A DNA stretch of 64,000 nt from Desulfobacula sp. (GCA_018645325.1 JABGOU010000015.1:1-64000), one strand, 5' to 3'. Positions 19,042 through 27,425 are shown, numbered from the stretch's first letter. Notes: a model not told the origin generated them from the letters alone. Made by a program: numbers and translations.

Positions 19042-19167
19042 TTAATTGTACTTGTTCTTGTCGAATAAAATCTTTAAGTTGCGCTTTGGATTTGATAGTT
19101 CAGGTATTGGTTCACCTATAATGCCTGTTTGATGCTTGCCCACTTTTATTTGAAAAACTTTTGCCAT
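19042..19167 (-). CDS. Small hypothetical protein (41 aa) leading the ArsR/permease unit
   Basis: Open frame of 41 codons that begins MAKVFQIKVGKHQTGIIG and ends in FDKNKYN. A GGAG lies about 10 nt before the ATG, and a 26-bp dyad operator lies immediately upstream, so it is placed as the first gene of the minus-strand unit, 32 bp before arsR. I do not recognise a family; it may be a truncated gene or a genuine small protein. The spacer to arsR contains the near-palindrome ACAGCTATGGCTGT (19024-19037). Confidence 0.45.
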   Translation of the reverse strand: MAKVFQIKVGKHQTGIIGEPIPELSNPKRNLKILFDKNKYN

Positions 19168-19179
19168 TCATTTTCTCCA

Positions 19180-19205
19180 TATCGTTAAAATGGAATATAA
19201 CGATA
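19180..19205 (-). promoter_or_regulatory. Dyad operator, TATCGTTA-N10-TAACGATA
   Basis: Perfect 8-bp inverted repeat (19180-19187 and 19198-19205) just upstream of the small leader ORF and arsR. Its size and AT content fit an ArsR-family binding site, so the minus-strand unit is probably repressed from here. Confidence 0.6.
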
Positions 19206-19310
19206 CGAGAACAAATTGTCAAGCCTCTATATAAAAATATCAAGATAGAATAAGTTATGTGTTCAGTTTAAAAGATATTGACTGAATCAAACATTACAGT
19301 ATAGTATATT

Positions 19311-19324
19311 TAGCTAATTGGCTA
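19311..19324 (+). promoter_or_regulatory. Near-palindromic operator before arsR2
   Basis: TAGCTAATTGGCTA is palindromic except for one base pair and lies 10 bp before the start of the second arsR, within a longer AT-rich dyad (ATAT...ATAT). Probable autoregulatory ArsR site controlling arsR-arsC-acr3. Its sequence differs from the 19180 dyad, suggesting the two ArsR proteins have separate targets. Confidence 0.55.
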
Positions 19325-19333
19325 ATTATATAA

Positions 19334-19744
19334 ATGGCGCTATTTATGAACAATCTTCTCTCAATATTAAAAGCAATATCTGATAAGAATAGACTAAGGA
19401 TACTCAGCGCATTACTGTCACACGAAGAACTCTGCGCATGCCAGATAACAGAGCTTCTACAGGTGGCAGGCGCAACAGCCTCTCGACACTTGAGCCTCAT
19501 GGTCAATGCTGGAATTTTAAAAAATCGTAAAAATGGACGATGGATTTATTTTCGTATAAACACCGAAGATATTTCACTTGGTCCTATCTTTAAATGGGTA
19601 AAGCATAAATTAGAAGGTTCGAATCAAGTAGCTCAAGATGGGGACGCACTTAAGAAAATTCTGCTTGTACCTTGTGAAGATCTTTGTCGGAAACAGCGTA
19701 GGGATAAAGCTTGTTCTAAAAAACAGACAGGAGCAAATGGATGA
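19334..19744 (+). CDS. arsR: ArsR-family arsenic repressor 2
   Basis: 136 residues. The winged-helix domain has the sensing motif EELCACQITELL (Cys pair in the recognition region) and ASRHLSLMVNAGILK. The C-terminal tail has further cysteines (LVPCEDLC, about 114-121) that could complete an As(III) site. It overlaps arsC by 4 bp (ATGA). Two ATG codons (19334, 19346) are possible; neither has a strong ribosome-binding site. Adjacent arsC and acr3 make the arsenic role firm. Confidence 0.92.
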   Translation: MALFMNNLLSILKAISDKNRLRILSALLSHEELCACQITELLQVAGATASRHLSLMVNAGILKNRKNGRWIYFRINTEDISLGPIFKWVKHKLEGSNQVAQDGDALKKILLVPCEDLCRKQRRDKACSKKQTGANG

Positions 19745-20187
19745 CGGATAAGCTGAAAATATTATTTTTATGTACGGGTAACTCATGCCGAAGCCAAATG
19801 GCAGAGGGCTGGGCAAAAGTTTTAAAAAAAGACACGATTGAGGCATATTCAGCCGGTGTTGAAATTCACGGTTTAAATTCTGATGCAGTTAAAGTTATGG
19901 CTGAAGCAGGGATAGATATTTCAGACCAAAAGTCGAAACATGTTGATGACTTTAAAGAGATGGAACTGGATGTAGTGGTAACAGTATGTGGGAATGCCCA
20001 TGAAACATGTCCATATTTCCCTCCCCGTTGCAAGGTAGTCCATATTGGATTTGATGATCCACCCAAAATGGCTGAAAAGCTTGCTGCCACGGGAGAAAGC
20101 ATAGAACAACAGCTTGACTGCTACCGAAAGGTCCGAGATGAAATCAAGGCATTTGTTGAAAAAATGCCTGACAATATTATTCAATGA
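19741..20187 (+). CDS. arsC: Arsenate reductase, thioredoxin-coupled low-MW phosphatase type
   Basis: 148 residues, cytosolic. It reduces arsenate to arsenite for export. The P-loop CTGNSCRS starts with the nucleophile Cys11 (second Cys 16), and the relay cysteines are at positions 82 and 89 (VCGNAHETCP), the same numbering pattern as the staphylococcal enzyme, so it should depend on thioredoxin. It overlaps arsR by 4 bp and is followed after 21 bp by the arsenite carrier. Confidence 0.95.
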   Translation: MTDKLKILFLCTGNSCRSQMAEGWAKVLKKDTIEAYSAGVEIHGLNSDAVKVMAEAGIDISDQKSKHVDDFKEMELDVVVTVCGNAHETCPYFPPRCKVVHIGFDDPPKMAEKLAATGESIEQQLDCYRKVRDEIKAFVEKMPDNIIQ

Positions 20188-20208
20188 TAAAAAGGAGAAG
20201 AATAGGAA

Positions 20209-21387
20209 ATGAGTGACGTTTCCGGTAATGAACGAAAAATGACCAGTATTTTTGAGCGCTATTTAACAGTTTGGGTCGGTTTATGCATTGTCGGTGGAAT
20301 CCTTTTAGGAAAAATCGCCCCAAATCTGGCCAAAACATTAGATGGCATGTCAATTAATGTGGGGGGTGCGCCAGTGGTGTCCATTCCCATTGCTGTTTGT
20401 CTGTTTTTCATGATGTACCCCATTATGGTAAAAATTGATTTTGCTTCGGTAATCAAAGCAGGTAGAAGTGCAAAGCCGGTCTTTCTCACTCTTTTTATCA
20501 ATTGGTGCATCAAGCCGTTTACCATGTATGCTATTTCAATATTTTTTCTTGGTTTTTTACTCAAATCGTTCATCGGAGCTGATGCCATTGACCTGGTCAA
20601 AATGCCATTTGGCCTTGATCTTCCTGTGGGAGCTCAGCATGGTGCAGGAGTTGTTGTTTTACAGGAGGGCATTAAAATGCTGCAAATCCCCTTATGGCGA
20701 AGTTACTTTGCAGGGTGCATTCTTCTAGGGATCGCACCGTGTACTGCAATGGTTCTGGTCTGGGGATACCTTTCCCGTGGGAACGATGGGCTTACATTAG
20801 TTATGGTTGCCATTAACTCCCTTACTATGCTTGTTTTATATGGTCTTTTGGGCGGTTTTCTACTTGGCGTAGGTAAACTTCCAATCCCTTGGCAGGCATT
20901 GCTTTTATCTGTTGCCATCTATGTAGCTCTTCCGCTGGTTGCGGGTTATCTGTCTCGAAAATGGATTATTGGTGTCAAGGGCGAAACCTGGTTTAAAGAA
21001 AAATTTTTGGGAGTCCTGACACCCTTTACTATCGGTGCCCTTCTATTAACCCTGGTTCTATTATTTAGCTTTAAAGGTGAGGTCATCACTGCAAATCCGC
21101 TGACGATTTTATGGATTACCATACCGCTATTCATCCAGACAATTTTTATTTTTGCCCTTGGTTATGGTGCTGCCAGACTTATGAATCTGAAATACGAAGA
21201 TGCAGCTCCAGCAGCCATGATCGGTGCCTCGAACCATTTTGAGGTGGCTATTGCCACATCTGTTATGCTCTTCGGTCTATCTTCCGGTGCCGCTCTTGCC
21301 ACTGTTGTCGGTGTTTTGATTGAAGTGCCGGTGATGCTGATGCTGGTTGGGTTTTGCAAACGTACTACATCTTGGTTCGAAAACTAA
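20209..21387 (+). CDS. arsB: Arsenite efflux carrier, ACR3 family
   Basis: 392 residues and about ten membrane helices. The protein is of the bile/arsenite/riboflavin (BART) type rather than the ArsB antiporter fold. Conserved ACR3 features include [18 protein letters not shown] with the essential-type Cys (about residue 178), and [12 protein letters not shown] in the second half. Exports As(III) driven by the proton gradient. Last intact gene of the arsenic operon; the gene is often also called acr3. Confidence 0.93.
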   Translation: MSDVSGNERKMTSIFERYLTVWVGLCIVGGILLGKIAPNLAKTLDGMSINVGGAPVVSIPIAVCLFFMMYPIMVKIDFASVIKAGRSAKPVFLTLFINWCIKPFTMYAISIFFLGFLLKSFIGADAIDLVKMPFGLDLPVGAQHGAGVVVLQEGIKMLQIPLWRSYFAGCILLGIAPCTAMVLVWGYLSRGNDGLTLVMVAINSLTMLVLYGLLGGFLLGVGKLPIPWQALLLSVAIYVALPLVAGYLSRKWIIGVKGETWFKEKFLGVLTPFTIGALLLTLVLLFSFKGEVITANPLTILWITIPLFIQTIFIFALGYGAARLMNLKYEDAAPAAMIGASNHFEVAIATSVMLFGLSSGAALATVVGVLIEVPVMLMLVGFCKRTTSWFEN

Positions 21388-21399
21388 ACAAAAAAGGAT

Positions 21400-21588
21400 A
21401 AATTTATTGCCGGACTTATTTGTTATTGTTTCCAGTATACCGTTGACGATATTAAGAATGACTATAAAAAGAATGGGAAATCACATGAAAAATACATCGG
21501 CCAGCAGGGAGAAGGAATAATGCATGATCTTTTTTCCGGCGGGTTCCATGGGAATCTCTATCTCCAATTATGTAGCGTCTTTTTTTGA
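21400..21588 (+). pseudogene. Fragment of a CYC-type 2Fe-2S (BFD/CopZ-N-like) protein
   Basis: In the frame directly after the acr3 stop, the sequence reads FIAGLICYCFQYTVDDIKND, very like the start of small proteins with a CYCF motif that bind iron-sulfur or zinc (CopZ N-domain/BFD-like). The similarity stops after KNGKS, and the later CxC pair is missing. There is no ATG; an ATT preceded by AAAGGA is the only possible start. I read this as a decayed gene once attached to the arsenic operon. Confidence 0.5.
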
Positions 21589-21605
21589 TTAAGGAATTTC
21601 AACAA

Positions 21606-22940
21606 TCATGTTTTGGCAATCTTAATCGTTTGGTGTGGGGCCGCAATTATTGGCAGACTAATTGTAAAACGAGCTCCTTGTAAAGGAGATTGAGAAATAT
21701 TTATTGAACCTCCATGCCAGACAATAATCCTTTTTACTATAGCGAGTCCGAGTCCATACCCTCCTGATTCTCTGGCACGGCTATCATCAATTCGAAAAAA
21801 AGGTTCAAATATCTTAGCTCTACTTTTTTCAGGAATTCCCGTGCCGTCATCATCAACATATATTAAAATCTTATCCTGGCATAGTTCAATAATTACATCT
21901 ACACGCAATTGTGCATAACGTGCTCCATTGCGGATCAGATTTTGTAATGCCCGCCCTAAATAAACAGGTTCAAATTTTGCGATAAGTCTATTCGCTCCCG
22001 GCTCTTTCTTAAAAAAAAGATCTATATTTTTAAGAGTATTTCGTTCTTCGTCAACAATCGTTTCCAACCAGGAAGTCATTTCATATTTGGAAAAATTTTT
22101 GTGGTTCTCCGGTTCTACTTCAAATTTTGCATAGGTAAGCATTTCATCAACAAGGGTTTCTATTTCATCAACATCCTTACTGATTCTATCTATATATTTT
22201 TTTTCTTGAGGAAGAATCCTATTGGCATCTGTAACCATCTCCAGGCTGAATTGAATTCTTGATAGAGGAGTCCTTATTTCATGGGAGACACTATTGGTAA
22301 GATCCTTCTGGGATTCTAACAGATTTTGGGATTTTTCTGCCATGGTATTAAACATTGAAGCGATTTGGAATAAAGAGGAAATACGAGAAACAAAAGCCCT
22401 GGCAGAATGATCTCCCATCGTAAACTTGGCACCGGATTCCTCTATCCGTTTCATATCTTTATTAAGAAAATAAGACCATGCAAAAGCAGGAATAAGTAAA
22501 AATAATACACACAGGCTCAGAAGGAAAAATTTTCCATAACTATTCAGGCCTCTGTTGGGAAAAGGTCCACCCATGGTTAATAATTTGCCAGTATTCCCCA
22601 GACGTTGGATAAGAACATAACTTTGCTCATCATCATCAATGATCAAACCGTTTCTAAAATCCTCAATATCTTCTGGGTCTATTGTATAGCCATCGATGCT
22701 GTATAATTCAATTGGATATCCGAATTTTGGCTGAAGCTTTGCCAATTCATATTTTTGCTTTTCATCATCAAGTCCCTCCAATTTTTCTGAAACTAAACTA
22801 AAAGTGCCCTTTGCCATTTCTCTGGTAAATTTGAGAGTTTGATCTTCGAGCAATTCATCCGTGATGGGGAATAAACCATAGGCTATAAATAGAAGACTGA
22901 CAACTAAGATAATGTATATTGTAATAAAAAAATTTTTCAT
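21606..22940 (-). CDS. RstB-like sensor histidine kinase
   Basis: 444 residues. Two membrane helices (about 3-23 and 137-157) enclose a periplasmic sensor region of about 110 residues; then HAMP (about 158-210), HisKA with His220 (SVSHEIRTPLSR) and HATPase (NLIRNGARYAQ, GYGLGLAIVKRI). The layout and the LTxGGPFP stretch before helix 2 resemble RstB-type sensors. It lies 12 bp after the response-regulator gene. Probably senses an envelope or ion signal; the stimulus is unknown. Confidence 0.9.
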   Translation of the reverse strand: MKNFFITIYIILVVSLLFIAYGLFPITDELLEDQTLKFTREMAKGTFSLVSEKLEGLDDEKQKYELAKLQPKFGYPIELYSIDGYTIDPEDIEDFRNGLIIDDDEQSYVLIQRLGNTGKLLTMGGPFPNRGLNSYGKFFLLSLCVLFLLIPAFAWSYFLNKDMKRIEESGAKFTMGDHSARAFVSRISSLFQIASMFNTMAEKSQNLLESQKDLTNSVSHEIRTPLSRIQFSLEMVTDANRILPQEKKYIDRISKDVDEIETLVDEMLTYAKFEVEPENHKNFSKYEMTSWLETIVDEERNTLKNIDLFFKKEPGANRLIAKFEPVYLGRALQNLIRNGARYAQLRVDVIIELCQDKILIYVDDDGTGIPEKSRAKIFEPFFRIDDSRARESGGYGLGLAIVKRIIVWHGGSINISQSPLQGARFTISLPIIAAPHQTIKIAKT

Positions 22941-22952
22941 ATTTTCTTTGGA

Positions 22953-23663
22953 TCAGTTCCATGCCTCCTCAACAAATAGATATCCGCTCCCCCATATAGT
23001 TTTTATTTTCAAAGGATTTTCCGAACTATCCTTTAATTTTTTTCTTAATCTTGAGATAGCCATATCAATGGACCTGTCAGTACCATCCCAATCAAATCCT
23101 TTAACAGAATTAAAAATATGATCCCTGCTCAGTATTTTCCCGGGTTCAGAAGCCAATAACCATAAAACATCAAATTCAAGTGTAGTAAGAGAAATTTTTT
23201 CTTTTTCAAGTCTAACAACCCTGGATGATGAATCAATTTCAAGAATACCAAAATGTTTTATTTTTTCAGAACTATTCACAATAGGAGAACTTTGAGCTCT
23301 TCTGAAAAGCGCTCGAATCCTTGCTAATAATACCCTTGGTTTAACAGGCTTTTTAACATAATCATCTGCTCCCATTTCCAATGCAGCAACTTGATCCATA
23401 TCATCTTCTTTCGCAGTAAGAATAAGGATCGGCCCTTTATAGCTGGATCTTACATCTCTGCATACTGAAAGGCCATCTTTGCCCGGGAGCATTAAATCAA
23501 GGATCACTAAATCAGGAGATTCCTCCAGAATTCTATATGCCGCACAATCTCCACGGGGTTCCGTGGAAATATTATAATCCTGCTTTTCAAGATATTCCTT
23601 TATTAGTGACGATAAAATAGAATCATCTTCCACAATTAAAATTGTTTTCTTTCCTTGGCCCAT
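22953..23663 (-). CDS. RstA/OmpR-family response regulator
   Basis: 236 residues: receiver domain with phosphorylated Asp in LVILDLMLPGKDG (about residue 56 from this start) and a C-terminal winged-helix DNA-binding domain (SRDHIFNSVKGFDWDGTDRS, then SRLRKKL). ATG 23663 follows AAGGATGAG; an upstream TTG is rejected. Co-transcribed with the kinase. TACA-N6-TACA boxes, the pattern of the E. coli RstA box, occur about 120-140 bp upstream of the start and again before the outer-membrane protein gene, so it probably autoregulates and activates neighbouring envelope genes. Confidence 0.92.
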   Translation of the reverse strand: MGQGKKTILIVEDDSILSSLIKEYLEKQDYNISTEPRGDCAAYRILEESPDLVILDLMLPGKDGLSVCRDVRSSYKGPILILTAKEDDMDQVAALEMGADDYVKKPVKPRVLLARIRALFRRAQSSPIVNSSEKIKHFGILEIDSSSRVVRLEKEKISLTTLEFDVLWLLASEPGKILSRDHIFNSVKGFDWDGTDRSIDMAISRLRKKLKDSSENPLKIKTIWGSGYLFVEEAWN

Positions 23664-23752
23664 AAGATTCTCATCCTTATTTTGCAATTAGAATATCGAA
23701 ATTATTGGCATAGTATAATTCCTTAAAGTATTTTTAAAAAGTAATAAGCTGT

Positions 23753-23866
23753 ATTTGTTTGTATTTATTTCAGACAAAACTTTACAAGACTATACAAAAT
23801 TATACATATGTTCAACAGACAATCACAATAAATTCCACTATAGTCATCCTCAATAAAAAAAGAATT
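23753..23866 (+). promoter_or_regulatory. Duplicated promoter module, copy 1, with three phased TACA boxes
   Basis: This 114-bp segment is repeated in inverted orientation at 27322-27425. It holds TACA at 23783, 23793 and 23803, each 10 bp apart, followed by a putative promoter CAGACA-N17-TATAGT (23816-23844) facing the methyltransferase-like gene at 23983. Because it lies between divergent genes it may also serve the response regulator. Copy 2 has exactly one 10-bp unit fewer. The TACA-N6-TACA spacing matches the known RstA-box pattern. Confidence 0.65.
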
Positions 23867-23917
23867 GCCCATATTATAATGGGGATTATTTGAAAATTGA
23901 AAATTTTTAAATGGTTC

Positions 23918-23934
23918 TATTTCCCTGGGAAATA
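23918..23934 (+). promoter_or_regulatory. 17-bp perfect palindrome upstream of the ICMT-like gene
   Basis: TATTTCCCTGGGAAATA, perfect around a central T, 49 bp before the start codon and downstream of the putative promoter. It could be a repressor site or a hairpin in the leader RNA. No T-run follows, so termination is unlikely. Confidence 0.4.
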
Positions 23935-23982
23935 ACATAAGGGCTTTTACCCTAACAATTATTATATAGGATATCATTCCAA

Positions 23983-24591
23983 ATGATCTTTATTTTTGAA
24001 AAACAACGAATTTTAATATCTCGTATTGCATCTATCATCGTTCTATTCTTTTTATTCACTTGCCAAAGCTATTGGGAAACCAAAAATGAAATACTCACCT
24101 CTATTTTGTTTCTTATTGGCCTCATTTTTGTGGCCATTGCTTCTTTAGGAAGGATGTGGTGCTCCCTCTATATTGCAGGTTACAAAGATGAAGAGTTGAT
24201 TACAAAAGGCCCTTATTCTATTTGCAGAAATCCTTTATATTTTTTTAGCATGATAGGGGTTCTTGGAATTGGTTTCTGTACTGAAACATTTACATTCCCG
24301 GCCCTGTTCGTTTTACTTTTTTCAGGTTATTATCCGTTTGTTATTAAAAGTGAAGAAAAACGCCTCCAAAAACTTTTTGGAGTTCAATATATAAAATACT
24401 CCAAAAAGGTGCCTGCTTTTTTTCCAAAATTTTCAAACTTTGAAGAGCCTGATACATACATGGTGAATCCCCGTGTGTATCGGGTTCATATTTTCAGCGC
24501 ATTTTGGTTTATCGGTATAGTCGGCATCCTTGAAATAATTGAGGGGATAAGAGAAATAGGGCTTGCCAGCTATCTGTGGTCACTTTATTGA
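23983..24591 (+). CDS. Isoprenylcysteine carboxyl methyltransferase-like membrane protein
   Basis: 202 residues with four to five helices. The C-terminal ICMT/PEMT signature is GPYSICRNPLYFFSMIGVLGIG (about 82-103), followed by YYPFVIKSEEKRLQKLFG, the AdoMet- and substrate-binding helix pair of this superfamily. Bacterial members methylate membrane lipids or unidentified substrates; prenylated proteins are not expected. The gene faces the truncated dgkA and is preceded by the TACA-box promoter module, suggesting control by the adjacent RstA-like regulator as part of envelope modification. Confidence 0.85.
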   Translation: MIFIFEKQRILISRIASIIVLFFLFTCQSYWETKNEILTSILFLIGLIFVAIASLGRMWCSLYIAGYKDEELITKGPYSICRNPLYFFSMIGVLGIGFCTETFTFPALFVLLFSGYYPFVIKSEEKRLQKLFGVQYIKYSKKVPAFFPKFSNFEEPDTYMVNPRVYRVHIFSAFWFIGIVGILEIIEGIREIGLASYLWSLY

Positions 24592-24636
24592 TCATTGTCA
24601 ACAATCAATATATTCATGCTAATATTTCCAAGAGTT

Positions 24637-24837
24637 TTATTGTTCAACAAATACTACTATAAGCGGGGCTCTTTCGGCACTGGTCTGCCCCAAATAAATC
24701 CCAACAGGAACCAGAACTGCAGCTGCCAAGGCTTCTTGTCGGAAAGCTGCTTCGCAAATCCAGGCAGCCCTGAGCCCGGCAAAAGAATATCCTGTGGCCT
24801 TTATCAGCCTTGTCATTCCTGTTCTTTTTTGATTCAT
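24637..24837 (-). pseudogene. dgkA: Truncated diacylglycerol kinase
   Basis: 66 codons matching the first half of DgkA: RLIKATGYSFAGLRAAW and EAAFRQEALAAA, then it stops after APLIVVFVEQ. The catalytic part with the ELLNSAIE motif and the second and third helices is absent, so activity is not expected. The start overlaps the sulfatase stop by 4 bp. DgkA normally recycles the diacylglycerol released by phosphoglycerol or phosphoethanolamine transfer, which explains the pairing with the upstream sulfatase-fold enzyme. Confidence 0.85.
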
Positions 24838-26483
24838 ATTCTCTTCCGTCTTGATGGCCTGCTCCTGCCTGCAAATTGTTTCTTCATATCATACAAGCGG
24901 TTTAACCGGTGTATGGACACATAGTCCGCCCCCTGGTAATAGGACATCAATTCCCTGACACCAGGAAAATCCGGAGTTATTTTTTCAAGCAAAGGATTCT
25001 TAAAGAAAAGATTCACCCGGTTGATTTCTTTGCCCGGAGACAAAAAAATCAATTCATGTTTTTTAAGCAGACCCAATTTTTGATAATTTGCAATTAATGC
25101 CCGCCCCTTGAAACCCGGCGACATAATATCCTGGCCGAAAAAAAAACTTTCATAGGAGATATCAAGAAGTGAAAGAAGGGTGGGTGCCAGGTCAATCTGA
25201 CTCGAAAGTGTAATGATTTCTTCAGCCTTGATATGCTTAGGCGAGTAGATAAACAAAGGTATGTGGTACTTATCAGCAGGTAAACCAATTTTACCAGCGC
25301 TGGCAGCACAGTGGTCTGCCACAACAACAAACACTGTATCATCAAACCATGGCTGCCGTGATGATTTTTTTATCAGCTGCTCCAATGCATAATCAGAATA
25401 TTTAACCCCTCCGAACCTTCCGCTTCCAGTTTTGCCTTCGCCTGGTTCAAGATCAATTTTTCCTTCAGGAAAAGTAAACGGCTGGTGGTTACTCGTTGTC
25501 ATAATATGAAAGAAAAACGACCTGTTGTTATCGTATGCCTGCCTGGCTTCCCGGATTGACCGGTTGTATATATCTTCGTCGCACACACCCCAGGCATTTG
25601 CAAAGGTGACCTCCTTTTCGTCTAAACGAGGCTGATGAACGATCTCATATCCATTTCCTAAAAAAAAGGCATTCATATTGTCGAAGAACCCCCTTCCCCC
25701 GTAGAGAAATGCAGTATCGTATCCCATTTTTTTGAATACCATGCCCAGACTGTACATCTCGCTGTTATCCGGACGTTTGACAATGGAACGGCCAGGAGTT
25801 GGCGGAATGGACAGGGTAATTGCCTCAAGGCCTCTTGTGGTCCTTGTGCCCGTGGCATAAAAATTGGTGAAAAGCTTTCCCTTTGTGAAAAACTCATCCA
25901 TGAACGGTGTAATATTTTTTTCCTGCCCGAACCGGGTCAAAAATTTTGCACTTAAGCTCTCCACTGAAATCAGCATGACATTGAGTTTTTTCGGGGCAGC
26001 TTTCCCTTTTATATGCCTGGCAATATTGTATATACCTTTATCAGGATACGGCTCTGCTCTCTGAATCTGATCTTTCAAAATTCTGGAAAGTTCAGTGTCG
26101 TTGCCGGTTGCATAGAACTGCCGGTAATCAAGAGTATTGTTTCGGAAAGCCGCAAACAACTGATAAGGCCCGTTTGACGCCAACTCATTGACATAGTTGT
26201 TATCAGAAAAACGATGCTGGGATTGATTCAGAAACGCCCAGGAAAGAAGTGGGATCAAAAGCAGAAGAACAAAGGGAATATAAAAATAACCGATAAAGGC
26301 AATATCATATATAAGGCCTTGACCAAAAATATACACCCATTCGAAAAACAAATTGTCAATAAGAGGCCAGGTCTTTATAATAAGAATGGTTCTCATAACT
26401 GCAAATCCGGCAAGGGCAATTATTGTCAGTTGAAATACCAGGGTAAATCTTGTTTTTGGGTTTTTAAAGAGAGTATCAATCAT
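24834..26483 (-). CDS. LTA-synthase/EptA-like membrane sulfatase with shortened N-terminus
   Basis: 549 residues. The C-terminal alkaline-phosphatase-like domain (about 165-480) has the nucleophile Thr in ATGTRTTRGLEA, metal residues in ISVESLSAKF and VVADHCAASAG, and HIPLFIYSP. Related enzymes transfer phosphoglycerol or phosphoethanolamine from lipids to glycans or lipid A. Only two membrane helices (about 12-34 and 63-85) are found where this family usually has five; the sequence jumps from WAFLNQSQ straight to SDNNYVNELASNGPY, suggesting an in-frame loss of about 100 residues near 26220-26240. Whether it still works is uncertain. It sits 36 bp after the outer-membrane protein gene and overlaps the dgkA remnant. 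Confidence 0.85.
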   Translation of the reverse strand: MIDTLFKNPKTRFTLVFQLTIIALAGFAVMRTILIIKTWPLIDNLFFEWVYIFGQGLIYDIAFIGYFYIPFVLLLLIPLLSWAFLNQSQHRFSDNNYVNELASNGPYQLFAAFRNNTLDYRQFYATGNDTELSRILKDQIQRAEPYPDKGIYNIARHIKGKAAPKKLNVMLISVESLSAKFLTRFGQEKNITPFMDEFFTKGKLFTNFYATGTRTTRGLEAITLSIPPTPGRSIVKRPDNSEMYSLGMVFKKMGYDTAFLYGGRGFFDNMNAFFLGNGYEIVHQPRLDEKEVTFANAWGVCDEDIYNRSIREARQAYDNNRSFFFHIMTTSNHQPFTFPEGKIDLEPGEGKTGSGRFGGVKYSDYALEQLIKKSSRQPWFDDTVFVVVADHCAASAGKIGLPADKYHIPLFIYSPKHIKAEEIITLSSQIDLAPTLLSLLDISYESFFFGQDIMSPGFKGRALIANYQKLGLLKKHELIFLSPGKEINRVNLFFKNPLLEKITPDFPGVRELMSYYQGADYVSIHRLNRLYDMKKQFAGRSRPSRRKRI

Positions 26484-26519
26484 AAAAAAATGTCATTCTC
26501 CCAACTAAAATTTGGATAA

Positions 26520-27179
26520 TTAAAACCTGAATCCAATTCCAATATAAGATCCAAATGTAGAATAATTATCAGTTTCCCCTATTTTACTGGACACACTATC
26601 TGTTACCCCCCAATCAGTCATATGATAACTGTACCGCAAACTAAGATCTATTTCCCAACTGCTACCTAATAGATATCTCACCCCTCCTGCAAGTGCAGGT
26701 ACAATTTCTGTACCACTATCAAATCTGAGATTGTACTGACCACCGCTGGATGTGGACCCTTGGACATCGTCACCATCTACAATACCAAACCCTAAACCCC
26801 CTGCAATATAAGGTCTCCACTTCTGAACGCTTCTACTGCCCGGCATGAATTCTCGTTCGCCCCAGATACTGATGATGGTATTTGTCATGCTCGCATCATT
26901 TACTTTGAGGGAAGTTATGCCAAACTTTTGGTACGGCTCCTCAAAATCTCCAAACAGATGATCAACAGAAAGGCCGATATTCCATTTTTTGTTCAATTTG
27001 TATCGCCCATAAACACCAAACATCGTCATATCGTTTGTGGGATCACCATCACCCAAGAAGATACCACCGCGGGTACCTATTGTGATTTTTTTATCATCTA
27101 AATCATCTGCCCAGACATTTGAAAAGATAATACAAAAACTTGTGGCAACAATCATTACCGCGATTAATACTTTTTTCAT
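26520..27179 (-). CDS. Outer-membrane beta-barrel protein
   Basis: 219 residues with a Sec signal (about 1-24, ending NVWA). The mature part shows alternating beta strands rich in aromatic and glycine residues (VYGRYKLNKKWNIGLSVDH; YIAGGLGFGIVDGD) and ends in YIGIGFRF with the C-terminal Phe that marks outer-membrane barrels. It looks like an eight-stranded OmpW/OmpA-barrel class protein. First gene of a unit with the sulfatase and dgkA remnant; copy 2 of the TACA-box promoter lies about 150-240 bp upstream, facing it. Confidence 0.85.
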   Translation of the reverse strand: MKKVLIAVMIVATSFCIIFSNVWADDLDDKKITIGTRGGIFLGDGDPTNDMTMFGVYGRYKLNKKWNIGLSVDHLFGDFEEPYQKFGITSLKVNDASMTNTIISIWGEREFMPGSRSVQKWRPYIAGGLGFGIVDGDDVQGSTSSGGQYNLRFDSGTEIVPALAGGVRYLLGSSWEIDLSLRYSYHMTDWGVTDSVSSKIGETDNYSTFGSYIGIGFRF

Positions 27180-27321
27180 TGACTCCTCCTGTTAAGTTAA
27201 AAGATCAAACACTTATATTATCCATCATTTACTTCAGAACCCTTATCCGCCTTTTGCCTATTTTCTCTCCTCTTAAAACTCATAACAGAATTTATGAATT
27301 CTGCTTTTCAAGGATATTTCA

Positions 27322-27425
27322 AATTCTTTTTTTATTGTGGATGACTATAGTGGAATTTATTGTAATTGTCTGTTAAACTTATGTATAATTTTGTAAAGTT
27401 TTGTCTGAAATAAATACAAACAAAT
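27322..27425 (-). promoter_or_regulatory. Duplicated promoter module, copy 2, with two phased TACA boxes
   Basis: Inverted copy of 23753-23866, 104 bp long. Read on the minus strand it has TACA boxes 10 bp apart (plus-strand 27392-27395 and 27382-27385) and the same CAGACA-N17-TATAGT promoter, now facing the outer-membrane protein gene at 27179. The 10-bp length difference equals one box unit. This supports shared control of both flanks of the region. Confidence 0.65.
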
